A stretch of DNA of 64,000 nucleotides from NCBI GenBank assembly GCA_047600765.1, contig JASGKF010000002.1, forward strand, positions 558,001 to 622,000. The letters run 5' to 3'. The notes under the pieces were generated by a model that searched no databases, was not told where the DNA came from, and saw only the letters and a list, made by a program, of their open reading frames with translations. Shown piece after piece: positions 1 to 9,023 of this stretch. How positions within the stretch are numbered: position 1 is the first letter of the stretch; each line of letters opens with the position of its first letter. This stretch comes from Viridibacterium sp047600765. Lineage in GTDB: Bacteria > Pseudomonadota > Gammaproteobacteria > Burkholderiales > Rhodocyclaceae. The position numbers and the translations under genes are program-made.

Positions 1-435
1 TATGAACAGATCTGTGAAGTCACGGGACTGAACAATCTGCTCAAGCCGGACCGCGATGTCGTCAATACGCAGGTGGATACCTCGCGCTCGGTGATGTTGC
101 AGTTCGATTCGAACGTGCAGGCCTTGGCGTGGCGATTCAAGCCCCTGCAGACAAGTATTACGGTGCATCCGGGGCAGATGGTCCGGGTGGACTATGAGGT
201 GGAAAACACGCTGGACCGGGCCGTGACCGGGCAGGCTGTACCGAGCTACACGCCCGCCCTGGCCGGAACCTTCGTGAAGAAGCTGGAATGTTTCTGCTTC
301 TCGAAGCAGACGCTGGGGCCGCGGGAGAAGCGGGTGATGCCGGTGGTGTTCACGCTGGATGCGGGGCTTCCTGCCGATGTGACGGTCGTGACGCTGTCCT
401 ACACCTTCTTCGAGGTGCCGGGGACGCAGGGCTGA
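1..435 (+). CDS. ctaG: Cytochrome c oxidase assembly protein CtaG/Cox11 (C-terminal part)
   Basis: This is the 3' part of a CtaG/Cox11 gene; the window opens inside the reading frame, so the N-terminal membrane anchor is missing. Cox11 proteins are membrane-anchored periplasmic copper chaperones that deliver Cu to the CuB site of subunit I of cytochrome c oxidase. The visible part is the immunoglobulin-like periplasmic domain, and it holds the copper-binding CFCF motif (about bases 289-300) followed by the typical PREKRVMPVVF and LSYTFFEV segments. It ends 8 bases before a small DUF2970 gene and is followed by coxC, as in other betaproteobacterial oxidase operons. Identity is clear; only the start lies outside. 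Confidence 0.95.
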   Translation, partial: YEQICEVTGLNNLLKPDRDVVNTQVDTSRSVMLQFDSNVQALAWRFKPLQTSITVHPGQMVRVDYEVENTLDRAVTGQAVPSYTPALAGTFVKKLECFCFSKQTLGPREKRVMPVVFTLDAGLPADVTVVTLSYTFFEVPGTQG

Positions 436-443
436 GGTGCAGC

Positions 444-653
444 ATGGTGGATGAGCAGCGGAATCCGGGTTTTCTGGCAACAGTGAGTGCGGTATTCGGC
501 GCCTTCATCGGCATCCGCAAGCGGCGTGACTACGAGCGGGATGCGGCGCAGTTCAAACCGGCGCACCTGATCATTGCCGGCATCATCGGCGGCGTGATCT
601 TCGTGGTGTCGATGGTGATGTTTGCAAGATTTGTGGTGTCCCAGGCGGGTTGA
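444..653 (+). CDS. DUF2970 small membrane protein of the cox operon
   Basis: This 69-residue protein has a soluble basic N-terminal part (IRKRRDYERD) and one C-terminal membrane helix of about 22 residues (from about residue 43). Small DUF2970 proteins sit between ctaG and coxC in many betaproteobacterial cytochrome oxidase operons; their function is not known to me. The ATG at 444 was chosen because it gives a compact protein beginning just after the ctaG stop. An in-frame extension back to 288 would overlap ctaG heavily in another frame and is not credible. Its position suggests a role in oxidase assembly or stability, which is inference. Confidence 0.85.
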   Translation: MVDEQRNPGFLATVSAVFGAFIGIRKRRDYERDAAQFKPAHLIIAGIIGGVIFVVSMVMFARFVVSQAG

Positions 654-701
654 TCCGCTGCGTGGACAGAAGAGACAGGCAATAAATTGGAGAAGGCCAG
701 C

Positions 702-1706
702 ATGAGCAGCCATACCCTGGAGAAGTACTTCGTTCCGGAACCCTCCCTTTACCCGCTGATCGGGTCTCTGGCGCTGTTGCTGCTGGGCTCGGGCGCGGCG
801 TTCTGGGTGAACCACCTCGAAGTGGGTCCGTACCTTGTGGCCGCCGGTTTTGCCGTGCTGATCTACATGTTGTTCGGCTGGTTCGGCACGGTTGCGCGCG
901 AATCCGAGAGCGGCAAGTACGGTAGCAACGTGGACAAGGCCTTCCGCTGGAGCATGGGCTGGTTCATCTTCTCCGAGGTGATGTTCTTCGCCGCCTTCTT
1001 CGGTACGCTGGCTTACGTGCGTTCGGTCATCGTGCCGGACCTGGGCAGCGAGATGGGGCAGGTGTTCTGGCCGAACTTCAAGCCGGTGTGGCCGACGGCG
1101 GGTCCGCTGATCGATCTGCCGTTCCACATGACCTGGACGGGTAAGGCCGCCCTGGGTCTCGCGCTGATGATCGCTGCCGGTGCTGCCGTGACCTACGCTC
1201 ACAAGCCGCTCGAGCATGGCAAGCGTGGCCAGCTGCAACTGGTACTGGTGCTGACCGTGGCACTGGTCGGGCTGTTCCTTGGTGCCATGAGCATCGACTG
1301 GCTTCCGGCCATCAACACCGCGCTGCTGCTGGCTTCTGCTGCAACGCTGACCTGGGCGCACTGGGCCATCCGCAATGGTGACCGCAAGCAGTTCAACCTG
1401 TTCCTGTTCCTCACCATCGCGCTGGGCGTGGTCTTCCTCGGCTGTCAGGTGCAGGAATACATGCACGCCTACCACGAGGGCCTGAAGCTCTCGACCGGTA
1501 TCTACGGTTCAACCTTCTTCATGATGACCGGCTTCCACGGCCTGCACGTCACGATCGGCGCGATCATGCTGATCGTGGTGCTGTTCCGTTCGCTGGCTGG
1601 CCACTTCAGCGCCGAGCGCCACTTCGCGTTCGAAGCTGCCGCCTGGTACTGGCACTTCGTCGACTATGTCTGGCTGTTGCTGTTCATCGTCGTCTACGTG
1701 CTGTAA
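702..1706 (+). CDS. coxC: Cytochrome c oxidase subunit III with an extra transmembrane hairpin
   Basis: This is subunit III of the aa3-type cytochrome c oxidase, an inner-membrane protein. The ATG at 702 is preceded by GGAGAAGG about 6 bases upstream and is preferred over the in-frame TTG at 687. The family hallmarks are present: FRWSMGWFIFSEVMFF in helix III, YGSTFFMMTGFHGLHV in helix VI and WYWHFVDYVWL in helix VII. At 334 residues it is about 50 longer than the roughly 285 usual in this class. The extra length lies before helix IV and resembles the following helix IV-V hairpin (residues 161-195 against 214-248, 16 of 35 identical), so it looks like an internal duplication giving nine helices instead of seven. 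Confidence 0.95.
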   Translation: MSSHTLEKYFVPEPSLYPLIGSLALLLLGSGAAFWVNHLEVGPYLVAAGFAVLIYMLFGWFGTVARESESGKYGSNVDKAFRWSMGWFIFSEVMFFAAFFGTLAYVRSVIVPDLGSEMGQVFWPNFKPVWPTAGPLIDLPFHMTWTGKAALGLALMIAAGAAVTYAHKPLEHGKRGQLQLVLVLTVALVGLFLGAMSIDWLPAINTALLLASAATLTWAHWAIRNGDRKQFNLFLFLTIALGVVFLGCQVQEYMHAYHEGLKLSTGIYGSTFFMMTGFHGLHVTIGAIMLIVVLFRSLAGHFSAERHFAFEAAAWYWHFVDYVWLLLFIVVYVL

Positions 1707-1714
1707 TTGATGGA

Positions 1715-1915
1715 TCAGTGAAACAGGTGTCCTGATACCCAGCCCATCCTGTAGATCAACAGGATCAGGCAAAAGAGCAACAGGGACAGCCCGATGCGCC
1801 AGGTCAAGGCGCGCACGGTGCGGTCGCTGTTGCTCTTGTCTTTCACGAGGCCGACCATGCCGCTGCCCAGCGTGACGGCGATGGCGATCAGCATGGCAAT
1901 GACTACCCAGCGCAT
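1715..1915 (-). CDS. Twin transmembrane protein, DUF2909 family
   Basis: This 66-residue protein has two membrane helices (about residues 2-20 and 41-58) joined by a short charged loop (KDKSNSDRT). Small DUF2909 twin-helix proteins are commonly encoded opposite to, and between, coxC and the SURF1 gene in betaproteobacteria, exactly as here. The gene is convergent with coxC, with only 8 bases between the stops. The start is the ATG complementary to 1913-1915, which begins the first helix; a longer in-frame extension would overlap SURF1 with low-complexity sequence. The function is unknown; a link to oxidase assembly is inferred from position. Confidence 0.85.
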   Translation of the reverse strand: MRWVVIAMLIAIAVTLGSGMVGLVKDKSNSDRTVRALTWRIGLSLLLFCLILLIYRMGWVSGHLFH

Positions 1916-1974
1916 TGGCGACTCCCGATGGTGAAATGCAGCGCATTCTACGCTGAGGCGACAAGGGCTCCGCT

Positions 1975-2661
1975 GTGAACGCGCGGCGCTGGGTGCCTTT
2001 GGTGGCCGGTGTGTTGCTGGCATTGGTGTGTGTGCGGCTGGGCATGTGGCAGCTCGATCGCGCGGCATTCAAGCGCGAACTGCATGCGCGCATCACGGCC
2101 AACGAGGCGGTGCGGGCTGCCGGTACGGCGGCCTCTCTGCAGGCCTGGCAGCGTGTGCAGTTGCGCGGCAGCTGGGTCAGTGGGCAGACCGTCTTCCTCG
2201 ACAACCGCAGTTACCAGCATCAGCCGGGCTACGAAGTGCTGTCCTTGCTGCAGCTGGACAACGCCGGCGGTTTCGTAGTGGTCAATCGTGGCTGGGTGAA
2301 GGCCGGCGCGCAGCGTGCGCAGCTGCCCGACGTGGCTCAGCCGGATGGCGTTGTGACGCTGGTCGGGCGCGTGCGCGAACCGGATCTGACGAGCTTCCGT
2401 CTCGATGACGGGCGCGACCCGGGCAAGATCTGGCAGCGCGCTGACCCAGCCCTGTTTGCGGGGCGCCTGGGCAAGCCCGTGGCACCTTATGTGATCCAGC
2501 AGGAAAACGATGCGGGTGACGGCCTTGTGCGTGACTGGCCGCGCCATGAAAACGAAGCCTACAAACACCAGGCCTATGCCTTGCAATGGTTTGCCTTCGC
2601 CTGCCTGTCGGCAGGGCTGGCGGGCTGGTTTGCCTGGCGGCGTGCGAGACCAGCCCGATGA
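1975..2661 (+). CDS. SURF1 family cytochrome oxidase biogenesis protein
   Basis: SURF1 (Shy1-type) proteins assist insertion of heme A into subunit I of cytochrome c oxidase. This 228-residue protein shows the family layout of an N-terminal helix (about residues 6-20), a periplasmic domain and a C-terminal helix (about 203-221). Family motifs include LGMWQLDRA near the start, VFLDNRSYQHQPGYEVL, VVNRGWV and the final HENEAYKHQAYALQWF. The start is a GTG at 1975. The stop overlaps the ATG of the next gene, which points to translational coupling within the ctaA/ctaB assembly operon. Confidence 0.93.
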   Translation: MNARRWVPLVAGVLLALVCVRLGMWQLDRAAFKRELHARITANEAVRAAGTAASLQAWQRVQLRGSWVSGQTVFLDNRSYQHQPGYEVLSLLQLDNAGGFVVVNRGWVKAGAQRAQLPDVAQPDGVVTLVGRVREPDLTSFRLDDGRDPGKIWQRADPALFAGRLGKPVAPYVIQQENDAGDGLVRDWPRHENEAYKHQAYALQWFAFACLSAGLAGWFAWRRARPAR

Positions 2662-3263
2662 CTACTTCCCCCCAAAAACCGTCCGCGGCCACCATCGCTG
2701 AGGCCAGTGCAATCAACCTTGCCCAGCGTGCCAAGGGGCGCCGGACCTTGCTGCTGATGCTGGCGGTCAGCGCGGCCCCCGTCATTGCGGCCTTGGTCAT
2801 GTTCTATTTCGTGCGCTCCGACAAGGTGGCTGTCAGCGGTGAACTGATCAATCCGCCACAGGCGCTGGCGCTGGACACGGTAAAATTGCCGGATTCGGGC
2901 GTGCTGGCGGACAAGCTGCGCGGCAAGTGGGTCATGGCTGTGCGTGCTGATGCCAGCTGTGCCGAGGCCTGCCGCCAGATGCTCTACTACATGCGGCAGG
3001 TGCGTACGCTGCAAGCCAAGGAAATGGACCGTGTGCAGCGCGTGTGGTTGGTGGAAGGCAGTGCCACGCCGGACGCTGCGTTGCTGGCCGAGCACCCGGA
3101 TCTGCTGGTCGTGCGTGATGCGACACTTGCCGCGGCACTTGGGCCGGTGGATCGCATCATGCTGGTCGATCCGCGCGGTTTCCTGATGATGCGTTATGCC
3201 GCTGCACCAGATGCCAAGGGCATCGTCAAGGACCTGCAGAAGCTGCTGAAATACACGCGCTGA
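2658..3263 (+). CDS. SCO-like thioredoxin-fold membrane protein lacking the usual histidine
   Basis: This 201-residue protein has one N-terminal membrane helix (about residues 30-51) and a periplasmic thioredoxin-like domain. It keeps a CxxxC pair (C101 and C105, in SCAEAC) where SCO copper chaperones have theirs, and a MLVDPRGFLMMRY segment like the SCO strand 'VDPxGxxxxRY'. In SCO proteins a copper-binding histidine lies just before that strand; here the spot reads GPVDRIML with no histidine. It is therefore SCO-like but probably not a canonical copper carrier. It overlaps the SURF1 stop (ATGA) and precedes ctaA, so a role in oxidase assembly is likely but inferred. Confidence 0.75.
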   Translation: MTTSPQKPSAATIAEASAINLAQRAKGRRTLLLMLAVSAAPVIAALVMFYFVRSDKVAVSGELINPPQALALDTVKLPDSGVLADKLRGKWVMAVRADASCAEACRQMLYYMRQVRTLQAKEMDRVQRVWLVEGSATPDAALLAEHPDLLVVRDATLAAALGPVDRIMLVDPRGFLMMRYAAAPDAKGIVKDLQKLLKYTR

Positions 3264-3306
3264 GCCGCTTTCCGGCTGGGCCGTCTGACCGGGTTGAACC
3301 CAACAA

Positions 3307-4323
3307 ATGATTCGCAAACTCGCTTTCTTCTCCCTGCTGCTGGCCTTGTTCGTCGTCGTGCTGGGCGCTTACGTCCGCCTCAGCGATGCCGGCCTCGGTT
3401 GCCCGGACTGGCCGGGTTGCTACGGCCACCTGTCGCCGCATCACGCCAAGGAGAAGATCCTGGCCGCGCATGCGGCGGATGCAGATGGCCCGGTATCCAT
3501 GCCCAAGGCGTGGAAAGAGATGGTGCATCGCTATCTGGCGAGTTTCCTCGGCCTGCTGATCCTCGTCGTGGCCTGGCTGTCCCTGCGCCGCTGGCGTCGT
3601 GAAGGGGTTACCGCAGCGGCGCCCATGTTGCTGGTGGGGATCGTGATCTTCCAGGGCATGCTGGGCATGTGGACGGTGACCTTGCTGCTCAAGCCCGCCA
3701 TCGTGACCCTGCACCTGCTCGGTGGTCTGGCCGTGCTGGGCACGCTGACCTGGATCTGGATGCGTGAGTCGGGTGTGGCGCGCCATGCTGCCGGTTTCAG
3801 CCTGTCGCTGATTGCGCGTGGCGCCTTGCTGTTGCTGCTGCTGCAGATCGCGCTGGGCGGTTGGGTGTCAACGAACTATGCTGCGCTGGCCTGCCCGGAT
3901 TTCCCGACCTGTCAGAACAGCTGGCTGCCCGGCATGGATTTCGACAATGCGTTCCACGTTTTCCGCGAACTGGGCCGCACGGCCGAAGGCGAAATCCTGC
4001 CGGCGGCGGCGATGACCGCCATCCACTGGGCACATCGTGTCGGCGCCATCATCGTCGGCGCTTACCTGCTGGTGTTTGCGTGGCGCTTGATGCGCTACGA
4101 GGAATTGCGTGGCGTGGCCATCGGACTGGCCTGTGCCGTGCTGCTGCAGATTTCACTCGGCATCTCCAACGTGGTGTTCAGCCTGCCGCTCGCGATTGCC
4201 GTGGCTCACAATGCGGTCGCAGCTTTGCTGGTGATGTTGCTGGTGGGAATCAATTTCCGCTTGCGCGGCGTGCGTGCCGGGGCGCACATGGAAAGGATCT
4301 GGAATGAACGGCTCGCTGCTTGA
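3307..4323 (+). CDS. ctaA: Heme A synthase, COX15/CtaA family
   Basis: CtaA oxidises the C8 methyl group of heme O to give heme A for the aa3-type oxidase. The 338-residue protein is strongly hydrophobic, with eight predicted membrane helices in two similar halves. Conserved family features include YVRLSDAGLGCPDWPGCYG after helix I, the HRYLASFLG and HLLGGLAV histidine segments in the first half, and AIHWAHRVGA and VAHNAVAALL in the second half; these histidines are the heme ligands in the family. A second pair of cysteines (ACPDFPTCQNSW) lies between the halves. The gene overlaps ctaB by 20 bases, in keeping with one operon. Confidence 0.96.
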   Translation: MIRKLAFFSLLLALFVVVLGAYVRLSDAGLGCPDWPGCYGHLSPHHAKEKILAAHAADADGPVSMPKAWKEMVHRYLASFLGLLILVVAWLSLRRWRREGVTAAAPMLLVGIVIFQGMLGMWTVTLLLKPAIVTLHLLGGLAVLGTLTWIWMRESGVARHAAGFSLSLIARGALLLLLLQIALGGWVSTNYAALACPDFPTCQNSWLPGMDFDNAFHVFRELGRTAEGEILPAAAMTAIHWAHRVGAIIVGAYLLVFAWRLMRYEELRGVAIGLACAVLLQISLGISNVVFSLPLAIAVAHNAVAALLVMLLVGINFRLRGVRAGAHMERIWNERLAA

Positions 4324-5194
4324 GCAACCTGTGCAGCGTTTGCGCGCCTACCTCGCGCTGACCAAGCTGCGCGTCAATACGCTGATCGTCTTCTGCGCGA
4401 TCATCGGCATGTTCCTCGCCGTGCCGACGGGCCTGCCGCCTGCCGGACTGGTGCTGGCGGCCACGCTGGGCATCGCCTTCGTCGCTGGCGCAGCTGCGGC
4501 GATCAACTGCCTCATCGAACAACAGATCGACGCCAAGATGGCGCGCACGCGCGCACGTCCCCTGCCGCGTGGCGAGCTGTCAACGACCGAAACCCTGTTG
4601 TTCTCTGCCGTGCTCGGTGGGGCAGGACTGTCGGTGCTGTACCACGCGGTCAATCCGCTGACCATGTGGCTGACGCTGGCGACCTTCGTCGGTTACGCCG
4701 TCATCTACACCCTGCTGCTCAAGCCCTACACGCCACAGAACATCGTCATCGGCGGTGCGTCGGGCGCCATGCCGCCCGTGCTGGGTTGGGCGGCCATTAC
4801 CGGCGACGTGTCGGCCGATGCCTGCCTGTTGTTCCTCATCATCTTCGCCTGGACGCCACCGCATTTCTGGGCGCTGGCGCTTTACCGCACCAAGGAGTAC
4901 GCCGCGGCCGGCCTGCCCATGCTGCCCGTCACGCATGGCGCCGAGTTCACACGCCTGCAGGTGCTGCTCTACACCTTCATCCTCACGGCGGTGACCTTGC
5001 TGCCGTTCGTGACGCAGATGTCGGGCTGGATCTATCTCACCAGTGCCATCGTGCTGAACGCCATTTTCATCGCCTACGCCTGGCGCTTGCTGCGCGAGTA
5101 CAGCGACGAGTTGGCGAAGCGTACGTTCCGCTTCTCCATCCTGTACCTCTCGCTGATCTTCGCGGCCCTGCTCGTCGACCACTACCTGAAATGA
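4304..5194 (+). CDS. ctaB: Heme O synthase (protoheme IX farnesyltransferase)
   Basis: CtaB adds a farnesyl group to protoheme IX to make heme O, the substrate of CtaA. The 296-residue protein is a UbiA-type integral membrane prenyltransferase. The metal-diphosphate binding region NCLIEQQIDAKMARTRARPLP and the later WTPPHFWALAL segment are diagnostic. The start at 4304 lies inside the end of ctaA and is preceded by AAAGGATCTGG, a reasonable ribosome binding site; the in-frame ATG at 4274 would extend the overlap needlessly. Its stop overlaps the start of the SCO gene (ATGA). Confidence 0.96.
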   Translation: MNGSLLEQPVQRLRAYLALTKLRVNTLIVFCAIIGMFLAVPTGLPPAGLVLAATLGIAFVAGAAAAINCLIEQQIDAKMARTRARPLPRGELSTTETLLFSAVLGGAGLSVLYHAVNPLTMWLTLATFVGYAVIYTLLLKPYTPQNIVIGGASGAMPPVLGWAAITGDVSADACLLFLIIFAWTPPHFWALALYRTKEYAAAGLPMLPVTHGAEFTRLQVLLYTFILTAVTLLPFVTQMSGWIYLTSAIVLNAIFIAYAWRLLREYSDELAKRTFRFSILYLSLIFAALLVDHYLK

Positions 5195-5778
5195 GAGCCG
5201 GGCTCGCAGCCTTGGTGGTCGGCGTCACGTTGGCATTGGCGGCCTGTGACAGCAAGCCGCTGCAGTTCAACAGCACCGACATCACCGGGCAGGACTACGG
5301 CAAGGCCCTGAATCTGCCTGATGCCAGTGGCAAGCCGCGCAGCATGGCGGATTTCGCCGGCAAGGTCGTCGTAGTGTTCTTCGGTTACACCCAGTGCCCG
5401 GATGCCTGCCCGACCAGCATGGCTTTGATGGCTGATGTGACGCAGCGTCTCGGTGAAGACGGCAAGCGCGTGCAGACCGTGTTCGTCACCGTGGATCCCG
5501 AGCGCGATACGGCCGAGCTGGTGGGCAAGTACACGGCTGCTTTCAACCCGGATTTCGTCGCCCTGCGCGGCGATGAAACGCAGACGCGTGCCATCACCAA
5601 GGCGTTCAATGCCTTCTTCGAGAAGCGCGGCGACATCGCCAGTGGCCGCTACACCGTCGACCACACGGCCGCGCTCTATGTCTTCGACCCCAAGGGACGT
5701 GCACGACTGTTCGTGCGTTACGGTGAGCAGCCCGATCGCCTGATCGCCGACCTGCGTCTGCTCCTCGCTGGCAAGTAA
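5191..5778 (+). CDS. SCO1/SenC family copper chaperone lipoprotein
   Basis: SCO proteins load copper into the CuA site of cytochrome oxidase subunit II and have a thioredoxin fold. The 195-residue protein begins with a lipoprotein signal peptide whose lipobox LAAC places the lipidated cysteine at residue 19. The copper ligands are all present: C69 and C73 in CPDACP and H158 in VDHTAALYVFDPKG. This contrasts with the neighbouring SCO-like protein at 2658-3263, which lacks the histidine. The ATG overlaps the ctaB stop. It ends the oxidase assembly operon. Confidence 0.94.
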   Translation: MRAGLAALVVGVTLALAACDSKPLQFNSTDITGQDYGKALNLPDASGKPRSMADFAGKVVVVFFGYTQCPDACPTSMALMADVTQRLGEDGKRVQTVFVTVDPERDTAELVGKYTAAFNPDFVALRGDETQTRAITKAFNAFFEKRGDIASGRYTVDHTAALYVFDPKGRARLFVRYGEQPDRLIADLRLLLAGK

Positions 5779-5900
5779 GGCCTGCCCGCATGGGCAAACT
5801 GCTTCCTTGCGGGTGATCCCGACTGGCGACGGCATCCTGCATGGCTATGCTGATGGGGTAAGCCCGATTTCCGGGTGTCACATACCGAGAAGGCCCGCCG

Positions 5901-6704
5901 ATGGCCAGCATCATCGAGAGACTGCGGACGCTGTGCCTGCTGCTGGCGCTCTGCGTGCCATTTGATGCGGCTGTGGCGCAAGCGTCAGAGTGCCGCAGCG
6001 TCGTGGTTTCCGCCGACCCGGAGTTCCCGCCTTTCGCCTGGTACGACGGCAAGCAGCTGCGGGGCGCCAGCGTCGAGATCGTAACGTCCATCCTCAAACA
6101 GATGCAGTTGCCCTACGAAGTGCGCTACGTGGGCCCCTTCGTGCGGTTGCTGCAGGCGGCACGCTTCGGTGAGGTCGACATCATTACCGAGCTGAAGGAC
6201 AACCCCGAGCGCCGCCAGTTTCTAGACTACGCACCCACGGCCATGTTCCGTAACCCTTCCAGTGTCTTCGTGCGCAAGGGGCGCGCATTTCATTACGAAT
6301 CCTGGGAAGACCTCAAGGGCCGGCGTGGTGGCGTGACGCACGGAACGCGCCTCGGAGGTGGCTTCGACGAGTTCCTCGCCAGCGACCTCGAGATCGACAA
6401 GGCGCCGGGTATCAAGGAGAACTTCCGCAAGCTCAAGGCTGACCGCATTGATTACTTCGTCAGCCCCTACTATCCCGCTGTCAGTCATTTACTCGCCGAG
6501 AAACAGGAGAAGGACTTCATTGCCCTGCAACCCAATGTGGCTGAAGCCGAGAACTTCGTCGGCTGGTCGCTGCGCAGCCCCTGTCTGGCGCGTCTGGCCG
6601 AGTTCGACGCCTTGCTGGCGAAGATGCAGCGTACAGGCGAAGTGCAACGCCACATCGACCGCGGCATGCGGACCTGGCGCGCGGCGCCGGTGATGGTGCG
6701 GTAA
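5901..6704 (+). CDS. Periplasmic substrate-binding protein, SBP_bac_3 family
   Basis: This 267-residue protein has a signal peptide (about residues 1-27, ending near AVAQA) and a periplasmic type II binding fold like those of amino-acid ABC transporters. The opening VVSADPEFPPFAWYDG, the later GASVEIVTSIL and the segment LQAARFGEVDII fit family 3 solute-binding proteins. No permease or ATPase genes lie beside it, so it may be an orphan receptor or serve a transporter elsewhere. The ligand cannot be told from sequence. A hairpin terminator follows between this gene and rpoH. Confidence 0.82.
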   Translation: MASIIERLRTLCLLLALCVPFDAAVAQASECRSVVVSADPEFPPFAWYDGKQLRGASVEIVTSILKQMQLPYEVRYVGPFVRLLQAARFGEVDIITELKDNPERRQFLDYAPTAMFRNPSSVFVRKGRAFHYESWEDLKGRRGGVTHGTRLGGGFDEFLASDLEIDKAPGIKENFRKLKADRIDYFVSPYYPAVSHLLAEKQEKDFIALQPNVAEAENFVGWSLRSPCLARLAEFDALLAKMQRTGEVQRHIDRGMRTWRAAPVMVR

Positions 6705-6729
6705 GCGCATCGGGGCAAGCACCAACAAA

Positions 6730-6751
6730 AAGGCCGCTCACGAGCGGCCTT
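6730..6751. terminator. Bidirectional hairpin terminator between the solute-binding gene and rpoH
   Basis: The arms AAGGCCGCTC and GAGCGGCCTT form a perfect 10-bp stem with a 2-base loop. An A-run precedes it on the plus strand (a T-run for minus-strand transcripts), which suits termination of rpoH; it also lies 25 bases after the solute-binding gene. Confidence 0.8.
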
Positions 6752-6773
6752 CATGTTTTGCAGCGTGGCGCAA

Positions 6774-7649
<876 letters not shown>

Positions 7650-7697
7650 GGTGTGAAGCCCTCTGCAACAGTTGACTGCAACATCACAGGTGAAACG

Positions 7698-7727
7698 ATT
7701 TTAGCACTCGTAGGTATTGAGTGCTAA
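7698..7727 (-). promoter_or_regulatory. rpoH promoter (TTAGCA-N18-TAAAAT) embedded in the CIRCE element
   Basis: Read on the minus strand, TTAGCA (complement of 7722-7727) and TAAAAT (complement of 7698-7703) are separated by 18 bases and resemble a sigma-70 promoter. The CIRCE operator covers the -35 box and the spacer and reaches the -10 box, so a bound repressor would block polymerase directly. Confidence 0.6.
7701..7727. promoter_or_regulatory. Perfect CIRCE operator (HrcA binding site) upstream of rpoH
   Basis: The sequence is TTAGCACTC-N9-GAGTGCTAA, an exact match to the CIRCE consensus, with arms at 7701-7709 and 7719-7727. CIRCE is bound by the HrcA repressor, which controls groESL and dnaK operons in many bacteria. 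The only gene start nearby is rpoH, about 50 bases downstream on the minus strand. This implies that HrcA limits sigma-32 production here. hrcA itself is not in the window. Confidence 0.93.
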
Positions 7728-7870
7728 CGGCTGGGGGAAGTTCCCGGCCAGCAAGCCGTCACAGGGATATGGGGGCAAGCTGTTGATTTTCAATAGATGC
7801 GCCAGCCGATAGGGCGTGCCTATCAACATCATCAGCTCGCTCCGCCGCTCAGTAGCCGCGGCGAAGCGGC

Positions 7871-8875
7871 TCAAGCCCCCAGGAAAGCGCGTGCCTCTTC
7901 GCGCCCCAGGGCGACAAGACCCTCGATGAAGACCGGGTCGCGGTCGAGCTTGGAGGCGTAGTCCAGCGTGTCGCCGTTGTCACCCTTGGCGTCGAGCACG
8001 ATCTCCTGCCACACCACGGGCTTGAAGCCGCTGCTGCTGAGTACGCCTTGTTCCAGCCACTTGTTGACCTGCCGGATGAAGAACATTTCCTGCTCCAGCG
8101 CCAGGTTGCCGGCCATTTCGTTCTGGCGGTCCGTGATGTCGGCCAGGCGCTGCGGGATGCCCGAGTGCTCGCGCGGGTTGATGCGCAACAGCCAGATCGT
8201 GTCCGGCTTGTCGTCCACATGGTGGCCTGACAGCAGGTTGCGCACCGGCGGGTTCTGCGACAGCAGGCCATCCCAGTAGGGCTGCCCGTCAACGTCCACG
8301 GCGTTGTAGAGGTTGGGCACGGCGGTCGAGGCCAGAACCTCGATGGCGCGCGGTGCGCGCTGCGGGCCGGCGTGGAAGACGTGGGCCTGGCCCGTCAGCA
8401 CGTTGGCTGCGCCGATCAGCAGCTTGGGCGTGTGCGGCCCCAGCATGGTCGGGATGGTGGCGAAAGGCACGTGCTTTTCCAGCAGGGTCAGGATGCGTTC
8501 CTGCGCCCAGCGCGACAGCACGTTGGGCGCGCTTTCGACGTGTGGCAGCACCTCGCGCAGGCGTTGCGACTGTACGGTGACGAAGTTGTTGAACATGTCG
8601 CCGACCGAGTGGGCCGACATGTCGTACCAGAAGTCCGCCAGCGCGCGCCGGCCGAATTCGGGGCCGACCGGGTGGGTCAGGCCCAGCCAGGCGATGAGAG
8701 CGTTGATGGCACCGCCCGAGGTGCCCGACAAGGAGACGATGCGGTAGTGCTTGCCCTGGTAGGGCAGCAGGCCATCGGCGTCGATGCGCGACAGCAACTC
8801 GATCAGCACGCCAGCGCCAAAGGCGCAGTGGCTGCCGCCGCCCTGACAGGCAATGGCGAGTTTGAGTGGTTCCAT
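7871..8875 (-). CDS. Patatin-like phospholipase
   Basis: Patatin-like proteins are serine lipid acyl hydrolases using a Ser-Asp dyad. The 334-residue protein shows the oxyanion-hole glycines CQGGGSHCAFGAGV near the N-terminus, the nucleophile motif GTSGG (about residues 52-56) and a DGLLSQNPP segment (about 198-206) that supplies the catalytic aspartate in place of the common DGG. No signal peptide is visible, so it is probably cytoplasmic or secreted by another route. It sits between ftsX and rpoH, which are usually adjacent. The substrate is unknown. Confidence 0.88.
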   Translation of the reverse strand: MEPLKLAIACQGGGSHCAFGAGVLIELLSRIDADGLLPYQGKHYRIVSLSGTSGGAINALIAWLGLTHPVGPEFGRRALADFWYDMSAHSVGDMFNNFVTVQSQRLREVLPHVESAPNVLSRWAQERILTLLEKHVPFATIPTMLGPHTPKLLIGAANVLTGQAHVFHAGPQRAPRAIEVLASTAVPNLYNAVDVDGQPYWDGLLSQNPPVRNLLSGHHVDDKPDTIWLLRINPREHSGIPQRLADITDRQNEMAGNLALEQEMFFIRQVNKWLEQGVLSSSGFKPVVWQEIVLDAKGDNGDTLDYASKLDRDPVFIEGLVALGREEARAFLGA

Positions 8876-9023
8876 GAGGTCTCCCGGGCGCGGTGCTAAG
8901 GGCGCGAGCTGCGCGCTATGCCAATCAGCGTTATGGCAGCCATTATGGCGCGACTTTGTTGCGCCGCAAGAAAAGCACCCCTATGGCCCGCGCAACAGCG
9001 GCCGGCACGCAGTCGAGCAGCAA

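Noticed and set aside
687..701. TTG start for coxC
   Set aside because: The ATG at 702 has a good ribosome binding site and matches the family N-terminus better.
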